DNA of 60,000 nucleotides from Bolinopsis microptera (GCF_026151205.1 NC_087076.1:4613902-4673901), one strand, 5' to 3'; shown: positions 21,859 to 33,310, numbered from the stretch's first letter. Numbers and translations are program-made. The notes: generated from the letters alone by a model not told the origin.

Positions 21859-24800
21859 CTACAAGTCGTCATCGTCGTCATCGTCGGGAAGGGCCATGTT
21901 CGCCGCGTTATCCAAATCTTGTTCGTACTGTGAATGAAGTAATGAATAATTTAAGGTTTTTTCTTAGATTACCGCCACTTTATTTATAATCACCTAAGTA
22001 TTAGCAACAAGTAATTCATTTTAGGACAAAGGATGGGTCCTTATTCAACAAACAATACAACAAGTCCGTATGGACTTGAGTGGGATCAAATAAATCAGTG
22101 CAGATCGCTTCAATCTTCGCGTTCGTAGAATTAAAATTAACAAATTAGGTGGACATCTGAAATACATACCTGAGCCATGAGATGAGGATCGACTTTGACC
22201 TCTGGGGGAGCCAGAGCGGGTGCTTCAACAAACTGTAATCCTGCCTCGCCCGTAATCTTTCGGGCTAACCAAAGGAATGGTTTCTCGAAATTGTAGTTAG
22301 ATTTGGCACTGATGTCATAGTACTGAAATAGAATTACGTTATCTTGCAACTCATGCATTACTGGGGGGGGGGGGGGGGGGGGGGGGGTATGCAACGACCA
22401 TTAATGACCATTAATGACAATGTCAGTTTTGTCAAAATTTCATCTACTGACATTAATGGTCATGTTTTTTCCGGCACTTCTTAGAGCGAAAAGGACGGAC
22501 GCCTGCATCACTTAGACCCTACCTTAAGTTAACTAACTACAAGTATATGTTATTATTTTACATTTACAATTAGAGATTCGAAAGAGAAAACTTAGAATAG
22601 AATCTTCCGTGGTTAGGCAGACCTTCCAGAATATCACTTGAGTGGATTCTAGAGTGAGTTAGGGATTACATTTATTAAGTTCGAATGTAATGAAGAACAA
22701 ATTTTGCGGCCACGGGATTTAAACCAGATAACAGTTGGTGACTTATAATAGTTATCAATAATAATAATTCAAAGGGCAATTTAGGAGTATCAGATCGTAT
22801 CAATAGTAAAATAACAATCAATAATAAAATAATAATAACACGGGTATTAAAATTAAATACTTCGTTCCCGTTCTTATATCATATCAAGATTTATATTTTA
22901 GCCAAATCATTATGCTACTCGATTATATAGTAATTACACAGTAGATGAACTTATTCAACTTTAGCACTTCATGAAATACATCGTCATCAGTCTGAATCGG
23001 ACAACAAAAAAGCTGATCTTTTCCTAGGATTAGATAGAACAATTCGTTTACAGTTCAATACTCTGCCTTTGGCAGTTTAAAGTTTTGACCCAAAATCGAG
23101 CACTGTCATCATGATAGGGACAAATTGATGCGGCAGGAATTCGTCTAGATCTGAAGTTGCCCTTTTTTGAAGCAGAGACACTCATTGATAAGATGGTACC
23201 GAGGCAACGAAGGGGACGTTTAGCATTTTTTGGAACAAAGGTAGCACTTAATGAGTCGCCCTTTCGAATTGTTCGACGTTGACAGGGCTTAGAAGAAGTT
23301 TTGCAGCCCGGTTGGTATGGCACAGAACCCTCGAAACAGCCGGTACCAAAAATTTCTATCTCCGACTTTTATTTCCAAATATCGTCTTACGATGACATAG
23401 AAGGTACTGTGAGGAGGTATTGAAAATCCAAATTATCAAAAGCAATCAACACAAATAAAGGAAATCAATACAATTCAAATCCACGCAAACTGCAAACAAG
23501 CATGTATACTAAGTCAACTGCAAACAAGCATTTATACTAAGTCAACTGTAAACAAGCATTTATACTAAGTCAACTGCAAACAAGCATTTATACCAAGTCA
23601 AATGCAAACAAGCAAACAGACAAGACAAGTTACCAACGTATAACAGAATGGTGCTTGGCACTCATTCCGAAACCGAGGTCCGAGCCTCTATTAGGCGAAT
23701 ATTAATTCGTTTTCTCAAACGAGACTCTGGCAATCGATGTAGGGGGCTGTGAGAAACTTCATAGAAGTGATACAAAGTGATCATAATTGTAAATTTCTTG
23801 GACATGTTGCTTCCAAGATAGTTCAGAATTTCAATTATTTAATGACCATTAATGACCATTAATGACAATGTCAGTTTTGACAAAATTCCATCTACTGACA
23901 TTAATGGTCGTTGCATACCCCCCCCCCCCCCCCCCCCCCCCCCCCATTACTGGGCGGCGCTCAGCCTGTCCCCAGGTAACTCCTGCAACCTCAGGTTACA
24001 AAATTATATCTTATACTCGAGTAGGGTTTAGAGAACTAAACATTTAAGAGGTGAAGGAAATTAAAAGTATTTCTAGTATGATATTACGCAGCTAAACACC
24101 ATACCTGAAGATTCTTCTTTCGGTGGAATGTAATCTGTTTAGCCTTCACTTTCCTGTCCTTGATATCGACTTTGTTTCCACAAAGGACAATGGGCACGTT
24201 CTCCAGTACTCTGACCAAGTCCCTGTGCCAACTAGGCACATTTTTGTACGTGACACGAGACGTGACATCGAAGAAGATGATAGCACACTGTCCTCCGATA
24301 TAGTAACCGTCACGGAGACCTCCAAATTTTTCTTGGCCGGCTGTGTCCCACACGTTGAATCTGAAAAACACGACACATTCGTTCAATAAATAAGTCTCGT
24401 ATTTACGTTATCTAAATTGATTTTGTGTATTGAAATTCGAAACCAATCAATCATTAGTCGCAAAATAAATTATTGTCTTATTCCCGAAAGTGATGTTTCA
24501 TAACATTCGAGTGGAAAAGCATTATATAACAGTCAATTAACTGAATACTCAAATAAATGAGAACAGATGGTATTGGAAATTTCTAACGAATTGCAGACCT
24601 GATGGGCCCGAAGTTAGTATAGAACACCAGTGGATGTACTTCAACACCGAGGGTTGCTGAAAATATACGTGTTACAATATTACAGCCACACATACGGTCT
24701 ATACATTTTATTACACTAAGTATTTCCCGCCTTTATTACATGAATGCGAGAGCGGCTAATAAAATGGCAATAAAGGTCAATGTTTGACCTCCGTATGTAA

Positions 24801-25986
24801 TAATAATGGGCGTAGAGTAAACGTCGGAACAATTTCAAAACAGGGTTGTTTGACACGAAACTTTTATGAATTTGAGATACGGAGGATCCACTGGCTTGGA
24901 GTGGATTGAACCGGTCGTTCGCACGCACAAAGCGTATAGGATTAACATTTTTAGCGCGCGTCATCACGAATCGAGAGTGCCGAAAAAGGACCCAATTTTC
25001 GGGGGTAAAACGAAGCGCGCCACATTTTGGCGCGCTTTTGTACTGGAGTCAGAAGATCGTCACCTGCGAACTTCGACCCGATTTTAGAACGATGTACATT
25101 TTGTGTACTAAGTATTGCAAAATGTATCAAAACACAAACGTTAAAACTTTAACGTGGCTATGAAAACGGAAAATTTGTAAAAGCGCACTTTTTTCACGTT
25201 CTCAATTACAAGATCCCAACTGAATTTCAAAAAATGTATCCCATTAGCTATTTGCTATTCATAAGTGACCTCAGGAACACACCAAGGGAAATTTGTTATA
25301 CATGGCTATGAAAAGTAGTGGCAGATCTTAAGTATACAGTTTTGGAAAAGCCAGTTTTTGAAATCATGATAAATTTCCTCCCCTTTTCAACTGAATCCAT
25401 AATATATACACAAACTGAATTGAAATTGCTGGCATCTTCTGCTCTACTTCATTGCAACAGTACGATTTCAAGTAGAAACTGTTTAAACTGGCTTTTTATC
25501 ACACTGAAAAGCCGTCTAACAGGTAATGTCAGTACTCAGCATACAGTGACAAGTGAATGGAAATATACAACTTACCAACGTATTTCTTCTCAAACTCTCC
25601 CGTTAAATGACGTTTGACAAATGTTGTCTTTCCAGTACCACCATCACCCACCAACACCAGCTGAAATTATTTTAATGGTCATTCTTTGACATTAGAAACT
25701 GCCTCAAGGTTTTATAATCCCTATTAAGTGCTTAATTAATTAGTCAAGTACACAATTCCCCGAATATTTTGAACGGTAGTTAATTGAACTGTTGATAACC
25801 TAAAGTTTAAACTGAGCTGTGGTTGTCATGGTGATGATGGCGACCTCCACAACTCAAAATCCACCATCAACATTTTCAACGTCAAGAAACTTCTTTAAAA
25901 AAACAATGATAGCCATTAGCCAGAATTTCGGATCAATCTGTACATACCTTGAATTGTGCGACGGGTTCTTGTTTGGTTTCCGACAT
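21859..25986 (-). CDS. Ran small GTPase (nuclear transport), six coding exons
   Basis: Coding exons (reading right to left) are 25948-25986, 25576-25660, 24599-24656, 24105-24360, 22170-22322 and 21859-21927. All join in frame at GT/AG borders to give 219 residues, close to the family's usual ~216. The start is [13 protein letters not shown]. The P-loop GDGGTGKT is in exon 2, DTAGQE in exon 4, NKVD and the [12 protein letters not shown] junction across exons 4-5, and the C-terminus [11 protein letters not shown] is the acidic tail that regulates binding to transport receptors. Ran cycles between GTP in the nucleus and GDP in the cytoplasm and directs import, export and spindle assembly. Intron 5 (22323-24104) is unusually large and carries MITEs with long G and C runs. 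The gene appears intact; the only oddity is GG in GYYIGGQCA, where relatives usually have other residues. Confidence 0.97.
22363..22466 (+). mobile_element. 25-G run joined to a ~78-bp MITE inside Ran intron 5
   Basis: Twenty-five consecutive G (22363-22387) are followed by TATGCAACGACCATTAATGA, an internal GACAATGTCAGTTTTG and the end CTGACATTAATGGTCA. The inner ends GACCATTAATG/CATTAATGGTC are inverted. A partner copy with a C run lies at 23838-23945. Confidence 0.7.
23048..23350 (-). other. Open frame in Ran intron 5, probably non-coding
   Basis: About 100 codons are open on the same strand as Ran without an ATG start or clear splice borders. The product is Ser/Lys/Arg-rich and unrecognised. 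It is recorded because it is the only sizeable unexplained frame in the intron. Confidence 0.15.
23487..23612 (+). repeat. 28-bp tandem repeat in Ran intron 5, about 4 copies
   Basis: Units of AAGTCAACTGCAAACAAGCA plus TTTATACT, with single-base variants; the last unit is degenerate. Confidence 0.9.
23838..23945 (-). mobile_element. MITE joined to a 28-C run in Ran intron 5
   Basis: Same core as 22388-22466 in the same orientation, but the well-preserved outer end (GGTCGTTGCATA followed by 28 C) is on the right, the mirror image of the first copy. A deleted copy of the ~80-bp MITE begins immediately after the run. Confidence 0.7.
23947..23979 (+). mobile_element. ~80-bp MITE, copy 4, internally deleted
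   Basis: Keeps TTACTGGGCGGCGCTCAGCC and CCCCAGGTAA, with the middle ~45 bp lost. Confidence 0.65.
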
Positions 25987-26600
25987 GATCTCCCTTAAAT
26001 ATTTATATCATCAGACATATGAAACAATATTGACAAAAACCTGATTTACATTTCAGTAATTTAATAGTTGTATTCATTTTGGTGTCATCCAATTTTCTGA
26101 GTGAAATCAAAGATATTATGTCATTAAATGATGAGATATGTAGAAACAACACTTGCAACTTGTTTATTTGTTAACTTGAAAATGTCACGAATTGCTATAT
26201 TACAAAATACTTTATTCAAATATGGTTAAAAATAAATACAGATTTAAATATTCTCAGTAAAGAGTCGACTCAAAATTAACAAAAAAGTGGTGTATTGAAG
26301 TTGCAAATAGTTTTAACCTCAAAATACCCATCTGCAATGCATGATATGAACACTATGCGGATTCTGAATAGTGTTCATATCATGCACTGCCTACAAATTT
26401 ATTTTCCCGGAACATGGCTTAAATTAAAATCGTTACACATTATTTACATTTTTGAAAATTTCACATTAATGTAATAATAACTTGTATACAATTTCCTTTT
26501 TTCAATTTTCATTTTTTCTTTGTACTGTCAAATCTGTTGAGGGAGAGACTAAGCTGAATTGTCAAGTTTCAACTTTCAGAGATCACTTGCAAATTTGAAA
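25987..26600. other. Intergenic between Ran and the cenH3 pair
   Basis: AT-rich. The Ran promoter and 5' untranslated region should lie here because the two units are on the same strand. A small inverted pair, GATATGAACACTATGCG and CATAGTGTTCATATC-like, is seen near 26341-26385. No gene is seen. Confidence 0.35.
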
Positions 26601-26775
26601 ATTAATAAGTTCTGATACTCTTTAAACCGAATATGTGTTCACTTGAGCATAAATAGACTTCTTGAAGTGGAATGTTATGTGTAAATAATTCATCTGTTTA
26701 CAGGTATCTGTTGTTAATTGGGAGCTGCAGTTGGGCAGGAATTTTGATCAATATAAAATGATCATCCAAATCAGA

Positions 26776-27186
26776 TCATGATAGGAGGCCATGAGGATTT
26801 GATCTTTTTAAATGCTTCAGACTTTCAATGTCCTTTGTCATGACAGTTACTCTTTTGGCATGAGATGCCAAGAGATTCAAATCTTCAAAGTAAATCGTCA
26901 TGTAAATTTCACTAGCCTCATGGAGGCATATCAGGCATTCCTTTGTTACCCTGAAATCCCTGTTCCTGAATGCTGATCCACCATCTTCAACTATTCGCTG
27001 TAGTACAGTCCTGACAAATCTGGAAAAGGGAGCACGAGGAATGAGATGATGTACAGATTGTTGGTACTTCACTATTTCTCTGAAGACACGATCTTTCATC
27101 CTTTTTTTGGTGGTATTTTCAATAACGTTCTTACTTTTGCTTTTCTTTTCTTTTCCTCTGTCAGGTATTTTCTTCGTTCTTGCCAT
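26776..27186 (-). CDS. Centromeric histone H3 variant (cenH3/CENP-A-like), copy 1
   Basis: A 136-residue intronless protein. The N-terminal tail (1-33) is Lys-rich, keeps the H3-like MARTK start and then diverges. The histone fold follows: the alpha-N helix has FREIVKYQQS and LIPRAPFSRFVR (about 35-59), the alpha-2 helix has CLHEASEIYMTIYFEDLNLL (87-106), and the end has HAKRVTVMTKDI (109-120). Between alpha-1 and alpha-2 the loop is about 7-9 residues longer than in H3, and the RRIRG end of H3 is replaced by KHLKRSNPHGLLS. A divergent tail, a longer loop 1 and a divergent C-terminus are the marks of cenH3, the nucleosome that specifies the kinetochore site. The start ATG has an AAAATGG context. 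A CTTCAG just upstream could be an acceptor of a 5'-UTR intron. A near-identical gene follows upstream at 28167-28577. A divergent non-centromeric H3 variant is the main alternative. Confidence 0.85.
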   Translation of the reverse strand: MARTKKIPDRGKEKKSKSKNVIENTTKKRMKDRVFREIVKYQQSVHHLIPRAPFSRFVRTVLQRIVEDGGSAFRNRDFRVTKECLICLHEASEIYMTIYFEDLNLLASHAKRVTVMTKDIESLKHLKRSNPHGLLS

Positions 27187-28166
27187 TTTCTTTCCTGAAG
27201 CAACACTAAGTTACCCTTCTATAAATGTACCCAATTTCATGAGACAATTCGATTTATAACTCTTTAAGTTGCATCGTAATGAGATAATATGGTCAAAAGA
27301 TTATTGAAGAGGTACAATATAATAATCAAACTTATAAAAAACAATACAGCTGGACCAAATTTACTTTGGGGGAAATAAAATGGGAGGTTAATTTAGGTGT
27401 ACACTGGAGGTAAATATAATGGTTTTCAATATTTGAATCCCAGCTATATCACATTGTTTACGAGGTACAGTGTCAGTTACCACCAAAGGTTACAGCTGAC
27501 AATCACTTAAGCAAAGGTAAACACTTTCATGAGACAATTCGATTTATAAATCTTAAGTTGTATCGTAATGAGATAATATGGTCAAAACTCAAAAGATCAT
27601 TGAAGAGGTACAATATAATAACGAAACTTATAAACAACAAGCAAAGGTAAACACTTGAATTAGCATCAACAAACAACATATTACCAAAAGAATAGTTCCT
27701 CAATAATTAGCTGCACCAAAAATTACTGCAGTATTACGACTGTCTCACCTCTTGTTCTTTTAAGGTGTAGAGTAAAACTGTGATATGTACAACTTGTCCT
27801 TAATTTATCGGAAGCAATCTCTTGGCTTGGCCCTTCGGATGGAACTAAAGTATCTGTCTGATCATTATAAAAATAGCAGTTCTGTTAACAACTTACACAA
27901 TTAACTTCTACTGTATGGGTTAATTGAGTGCACATTTTTGCTTGATATCTCAACTTGGCGGCCTTGACTCACTAGAGGTTAGAGCTTCCGCTCAAATTGA
28001 AAACGAATAAGTTCTGATACTCTTTAAACCGAATATGTGTTCACTTGAGCATAAATAGACTTCTTGAAGTGGAATGTGTAAATAATTCATCTGTTTACAG
28101 GTATCTGTTGTTAATTGGGAGCTGGGCAGGAATTTTGATCAATATAAAATGATCATCGAAATCAGA

Positions 28167-28577
28167 TCATGATAGGAGGCCATGAGGATTTGATCTTTTT
28201 AAATTCTTCAGAATTTCAATGTCCTTTGTCATGATAGTCACTCTTTTGGCATGTTGTGCTAAGAGATTCAAATCTTCAAAGTAAACCGTCATGTAAATTT
28301 CACTAGCCTCATGGAGGCATATCAGGCATTCCTTTGTTACCCTGAAATCCCTGTTCTTGAATGCTGATCCACCATCTTCAACTATTCGCTGGAGGACAGT
28401 CCTGACAAGTCTAGAAAATGGAGCACGAGGAATGAGATGATCTACAGATTTTTGGTACTTCACTATTTCTCTGAAGACACGATCTTTTATCCTTTTTTTG
28501 GTGGTATTTTCAATAACGTTCTTACTTTTGCTTTTCTTTTCTTTTCCTCTGTCAGGTATTTTCTTCGTTCTTGCCAT
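28167..28577 (-). CDS. Centromeric histone H3 variant (cenH3/CENP-A-like), copy 2
   Basis: Also 136 residues and open, with ten substitutions from copy 1: M30I, Q43K, H46D, F57L, R74K, I98V, S108Q, V115I, S122I and H125N. Most are conservative; copy 2 is closer to generic H3 at Q43K (YQKS), F57L (FSRLVR) and V115I (VTIM). Both copies keep full frames, so both may be expressed. The common upstream region suggests shared regulation. The fold and loop-1 extension are as in copy 1. Confidence 0.85.
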   Translation of the reverse strand: MARTKKIPDRGKEKKSKSKNVIENTTKKRIKDRVFREIVKYQKSVDHLIPRAPFSRLVRTVLQRIVEDGGSAFKNRDFRVTKECLICLHEASEIYMTVYFEDLNLLAQHAKRVTIMTKDIEILKNLKRSNPHGLLS

Positions 28578-29394
28578 TTTCTTTCCTGAAGCAACACTAA
28601 GTTAACCTTCTAGAAATTTACACAATTTCATGAGACAATTCGATTTATAACTCTTTAAGTTGTATCGTAATGAGACAATATGGTCAAAAGATTATTGAAG
28701 AGGTACAATGTAATAATGAAACTTATAACTTTATAAACAACAATACAGCTGGACCAAATTTAATTTGGGGAAATAGAATGGGAGGTAACTTTAGGTGTAC
28801 ACAGCTACAGGAGGTAAATATGGTTTTAAATTTAGGAATCCCAGCTATGTCACATTGTTTACGAGTTGCAGTGACAGTTACCACCAAAGGTTACAGCTGA
28901 CAATCACTTAAGCAAAAGTAGACACTTGAATTAGCAGCAACAAACAACATATTGCCAAACGAATAGTTCCTCAATAATTAGCTGCACCAAAAATTACTGC
29001 AGTATTACGACTGTCTCACCTCTTGTTCTTTTAAGGTGTAGAGTAAAACTGTGATATGTACAACTTGTCCTTAATTTATCGGAAGCAATCTCTTGGCTTG
29101 GCCCTTCGGATGGAACTTAAGTATCTATGTGATCATTCTAAAAATAGCAGTTGTTATTAACAACTTACATAGATCTGTTCAATAAACTAATAAATTTTAA
29201 CCATTAATTTAAGGATTTCGTTTATTTTTTGGTAGCAACGAACAAATTTCACAATAATACACGCCCTGTGCTCAGCTAAAATATCATAGGAATCTATGCT
29301 ATAATTAGTCATAATTGAATGATTTTTTAAGTACTCCTCTCGATTGAGTATGTGTAACTGACAATTTGAATACGCATCAAATCATGTCTAAAAA

Positions 29395-30161
29395 TACAGG
29401 GTGGGCCAAAAGTCAGTACCCATACGTTGGGTCTTATACCTCCGCTGTGTTTTACATTTGGGAGTTGTTGCTTTGCAGATGGCATACTGTACCTACCTGT
29501 TCGAGGATTTCGTCGCCAAAATTTGAAAATTCGAATATTTTAAACCACGCCCATTCAATATTGAAACACCTATATTGTTCTCTCTGAACATGCTGGATGC
29601 TAATTTTTTTAGAGACAGTAGATTATTAAATGTTGCATCTGATTTGAAAAAATTATGTGAAACGGATTTGAAATGACGAAGTTATCAAGCATTTTGTTTA
29701 TCTCGTTAACAAAATTGACTGGGTGATTATGTGACACCATGACACGACACCTTAATTGGGCAGCCTCAGCGATTCCCATAATGTTTAACGGGGCGGTTAA
29801 CGGGGTCACCTCATCACGTGATTAGGTAAGCCAATCACCTGATCACATGTAATGAATAAACTCGTTATGCTTCGTATCTCGGTCATCTGAGAAGCTACAA
29901 CTCTAAATTTTTCAGGTCAAACGTAATTCGAATGGCCTAACACAACTCAATAAAAGTTGGCTCGATCCGACTGTCCAAACTATCAAATAAATGGGAAATG
30001 AACCTTAATTTTTTTAATGAACACGAATATTTTTCGATTTGACAAATTCCTTGAACCAGTGGTGGTAGTAAGTCATACCAGAAAGAATTATTTCAATTGG
30101 GCACTCAGTGACTGAGCTATTAAGGCCAACATATGGGTACTGACTTTTGGCCCACCCTGTA
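29395..30161. mobile_element. Nonautonomous mariner-like element
   Basis: Inverted ends TACAGGGTGGGCCAAAAGTC and its reverse complement, extending about 32 bp with a single mismatch, are flanked by TA. The CAGGGTGGGCCAAAA terminus is typical of mariner-like elements. The interior (~700 bp) has no transposase frame. Confidence 0.85.
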
Positions 30162-30279
30162 GTATTATGTAATCGATCTCCTTGTGGAATCTCGAGTTGG
30201 GAGTTTCTTGACAGTGTCTGCCTACGCTACAGATGGTGGATACCAAACACTCCCATCGCCTGCGGGTATGGGAAAACAA

Positions 30280-30457
30280 GTGATCTTGACCACCTTCTCA
30301 TCTGTTAGCTAGGGGGCTACTGACCCCCAGTCGGCTGACATCTTGGGTTGTACTGGATGTAACAAGTTTATTATCGGATGTCTACTTATATTTATTATGA
30401 TATCATTATTCATTGTAATGGCAATAAAATTTAGTAAGTAAGTAAGTAAGTAAAGAT
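30280..30457 (+). mobile_element. LINE 3' end with (TAAG)n tail
   Basis: Contains GTTAGCTAGGGGGCTAC (also at 32949-32965) and a polyadenylation-type AATAAA, and ends in GTAAGTAAGTAAGTAAG. That is the short tandem tail typical of CR1/L2-group LINEs. The coding part is not present. Confidence 0.55.
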
Positions 30458-30611
30458 TATGACATTACATCATCACAAGTGTCTAAAAAAATATCATTGC
30501 ACTAAATAGAAAAATAATTCAAATAGATATATTCTTCCATCAACATTAATAATTTATTAAATTCAATTTTATTAATTAATAAAATCTAATGCATTATATA
30601 TAAATAATTAA

Positions 30612-31117
30612 TTAAAACTTCCCAGTGGAATAAAGATTTATAAAACTTTTCTTTGCCACAAAAGGATGAAACCAAAGATATTCATTATGTGTCTCCTTAT
30701 TGCTTAAATAACTGTGTCCTTCAATTTTCCCTAAAACTTCGTTCGAAACATTCCAAAAATAAAAATCATTTACACTGTTTTTAGAAATCATTTCTTTCTT
30801 AAATCCTTCCAACCTAACTTTAAAGCTTAAAACTGTTAAGCAGTTCTTGACATCTGAAGGGAGTTTGTTCCAGTAAGGAATGACTCGCTCCGGAAGAAAA
30901 GAAGACTGAAGATTCTTAACTTTAGTTACACTCTTACTACACCTATTGGTTGAAACTAGATTAAGACCAGATCTGCTCATTCTGAACAAACCCGATCCAT
31001 ATTCAGTCAAACCACTAGTTACTTTAAAAGCTTCAATAAGGTCCCCACGTATTCGCCGCTCTGCCAGCGTTGTCAAATTGAGGATATCCAGTCTACGGCT
31101 GTATGGAAATTTTGTTT
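30612..31117 (-). mobile_element. 5'-truncated LINE, CR1/L2-like ORF2 C-terminus
   Basis: Encodes YSRRLDILNLTTLAERRIRG and then DLIEAFKVTSGL, followed by RSGLNLVSTNRC, SSFLPERVIPYWNKLP and TVLSFKVRLEGF. This is the conserved tail after the reverse transcriptase domain in CR1/L2/jockey-type LINEs. The frame is open to its stop. The 5' junction is at about 31117. Confidence 0.8.
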
Positions 31118-31141
31118 TACTTAAAATTTTGTTTTACTTAG

Positions 31142-31312
31142 TCCCCATGACCCACAACATCAGAGACACAATGGCGAATCTCCTGAGTGAGGTATGTCAT
31201 GATGTGAAAGTTGAACTCCAGCTACAGAAGGTAAATGAGGGTGACTTTCTCAACCCTAAGACTATAACATGGTCACATTGTGACCAAGCTCAGCTTGATG
31301 TATCTGCTAGAG
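31142..31312 (+). mobile_element. Fragment of a retroelement nuclease-like domain (N-terminal half)
   Basis: Encodes HNIRDTMANLLSEVCHDVKV ... AQLDVSARV, matching the RHNSLRD...ARLDVSAR part of the element at 36600-36810. Its continuation lies at 32345-32650, separated by a ~1-kb stretch. Confidence 0.65.
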
Positions 31313-32344
31313 TAAAACAAATTTTAGTAAAACAAATTTTATTTTATACCCACAATCAATTCATATTTAGTTCAAATATTTAAAGTCAAAATAACCATTT
31401 CACATAAGTGGTTATATTATAATAAAATAATTTGTGATAAATTAATAAATTAATTTACACTCAAAAATGAACAAAATATACACAATTTTTACCTAGTGCA
31501 ACACTGGTTCAGCGCGCGGCTGATCGAAAAAGTTTGATTTGATTTACTAACTACAGTGTACAGCGTACATGAAAAAATTACTTACTGAATCTTTTAATAC
31601 TAGACACATTTTAATTCAGATGTTGTTCAATGAGTTAGCCACAAAAATGTTCAAATTATGTAGGAGGGTAAAGGACACAATTGCTAGTAGTGCTTCTTTG
31701 TGCCCGTTGACTACAATGAACATTTTGCGGAGTTTCTCCAGACGGCTTTTATCGGAGTGCGTGTTATTTACTTGGTTATGCACAAGCCAGGCCAACATTT
31801 TGTTTTTGTGTCAGCCGTGCTACCAGGTTGCAGAGTATTATAAACACTAAACAATTATACATTATACAAATTTGCTAATACAATATCATGCAGAGTCCGA
31901 TCTAGCTGCAAACGTCAGACACCACAGTTCAGCCGCCAAGTACCGTTTAAGTGAACACCGAAACACGAGGTTTGGGTGTCATTTTGTAAATCATTTTATG
32001 GATGGATAATTCAGTAATTGTTGAAGAAAATTACAGTCACTGCCACCTATAGCGTTATGTCATGGGTCTGATTAACGGCCAAGAATAAACGTACGTGCGC
32101 GCTTAAGAAACCCGCGCAAATGTTGAGGTAGGGAGTAGCTGCGGCGCGCTTTTAACATATATTACGTATAGCGCCGTACGGAAACGGCAATATTTAAGTA
32201 ATTAAGTATTTGTTTACATAAATTCCACGTTTTTATCAATAATCTAGCATGGTCCAAAACTGTTAAAGTTGTCATTATGCCACTCATTATCGAACCTGCT
32301 TTGGGTATCTAGAAGAGATCGGTTTAGCCTTGATTTGATTGAGT
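31313..32344. other. Stretch splitting the retroelement fragment
   Basis: Begins with a 15-bp direct repeat, AGTAAAACAAATTTT, twice. It is AT-rich and holds a GCGCGC-bearing patch near 31512 and 32100-32170. No gene was recognised. It looks like an insertion because coding similarity resumes on the far side. Confidence 0.4.
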
Positions 32345-32965
32345 TACAGGATGTGTTCACAAGAGTATGGAGTCCATTTGATAAGAACTTTCTTGACATA
32401 AGGGTTCCACACCCAAATTGCTTAAATCAAACAGCATAAAAACTCTTCAAGACATATATGAAGAGAACGAGGAGAAGAAGGATGGCTACTTGGAGAGAGT
32501 GTTGAATGTGGAGAAGGCCACCTTCACCCCGACTGTATTTCTCACATCTGGAGGCATGTCCAAATCCAAAGATTAGCGGACCTGTGAGCCATGAAAAGAA
32601 AAGAGATATTGCAACGTGGTAAGGCAAGTGAGGACAAGAATAAGATTCGCAATGTAAAGAACAAGGCTCATTGCTCTACTTCTATATCTAGCCTCTATGA
32701 GGCTACAGATCTAGAGGCAAGAAAATGGACAAAAAATATGAGAACCCTCTTATCAAAAGACTCTTACAACCTCATCCCTACCCCATGATGTCTACTATGA
32801 GTCATCGCGAGATACCAGTTTTAGACGACACTACTGATTATAGCACATGGAAAAAGAAAGCAGCAACAAAGAAACAACAAGCTAGTAACCTGATTATTAA
32901 CGAAAGGAAAGACTGGGATGTGGAAAAACAAGTGACCACCTCTTTACATGTTAGCTAGGGGGCTA
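32345..32965 (+). mobile_element. Retroelement nuclease-like domain, C-terminal half, degenerate
   Basis: Encodes FDKNFLDIRVPHPNC, then TLQDIYEENEEKKDGYLERV and LNVEKATFTPTVFLTSGGMS, then decays through frameshifts (MKRKE, RTRIRFAM). It is the counterpart of 36810-37150 but of a different subfamily. The end shares GTTAGCTAGGGGGCTAC with 30313-30329. Confidence 0.7.
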
Positions 32966-32999
32966 CGTTGTGATAACCCACAATAACATCATTGACACA

Positions 33000-33310
33000 A
33001 TGGCTTATCGTTTGAATTTTCCCATCGTTTGAATTTTCTCAGTTTTCTTCCAGTGCACAATGGTTCATCTCCTGCGAGAGGTATGTTATGATATGAAATT
33101 TGAACCTCAGCTACAGAAGGTAGACAAAGGTAACCTTGATATGACATTCCTTCAAATGAGGATTTCATATCCTAATTGCTGATCAAGCAATACGAAGACT
33201 CTCCAAGAATTCTACGAAGAGAACGAGAACAATGATAAATACGTGGAGAGTTTTGAAAGTGGAGGGCTACCTTCACCCTGGCTGTATTTCTCACATTCAC
33301 AATAGGTTAG
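33000..33310 (+). mobile_element. Second degenerate copy of the same nuclease-like domain
   Basis: Nucleotide match to 31170-31260 and then to 32400-32560 (for example TATGTTATGATATG, CAGCTACAGAAGGTA and TTCTACGAAGAGAACGAGAA). Here the two halves are adjacent, supporting an insertion in the first copy. Confidence 0.65.

Larger units (their letters stand above)
26605..29170. repeat. Tandem duplication of the cenH3 transcription unit
   Basis: Unit 1 (about 26605-27897) and unit 2 (about 28006-29170) match along gene, leader and far upstream sequence. They begin at AAGTTCTGATACTCTTTAAA and end at ATAGCAGTT...AACAACTTACA. Unit 1 carries an extra internal duplication: the GAGGTACAATATAATAA block appears at about 27311 and again at about 27604. 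The 108-bp joint (27898-28005) contains a tRNA-like fragment, GTTAGAGCTTCCGCTC. Confidence 0.9.

Noticed and set aside
25318-25617. 99-codon plus-strand frame
   Set aside because: It overlaps Ran exon 2 in antisense and has no family resemblance.
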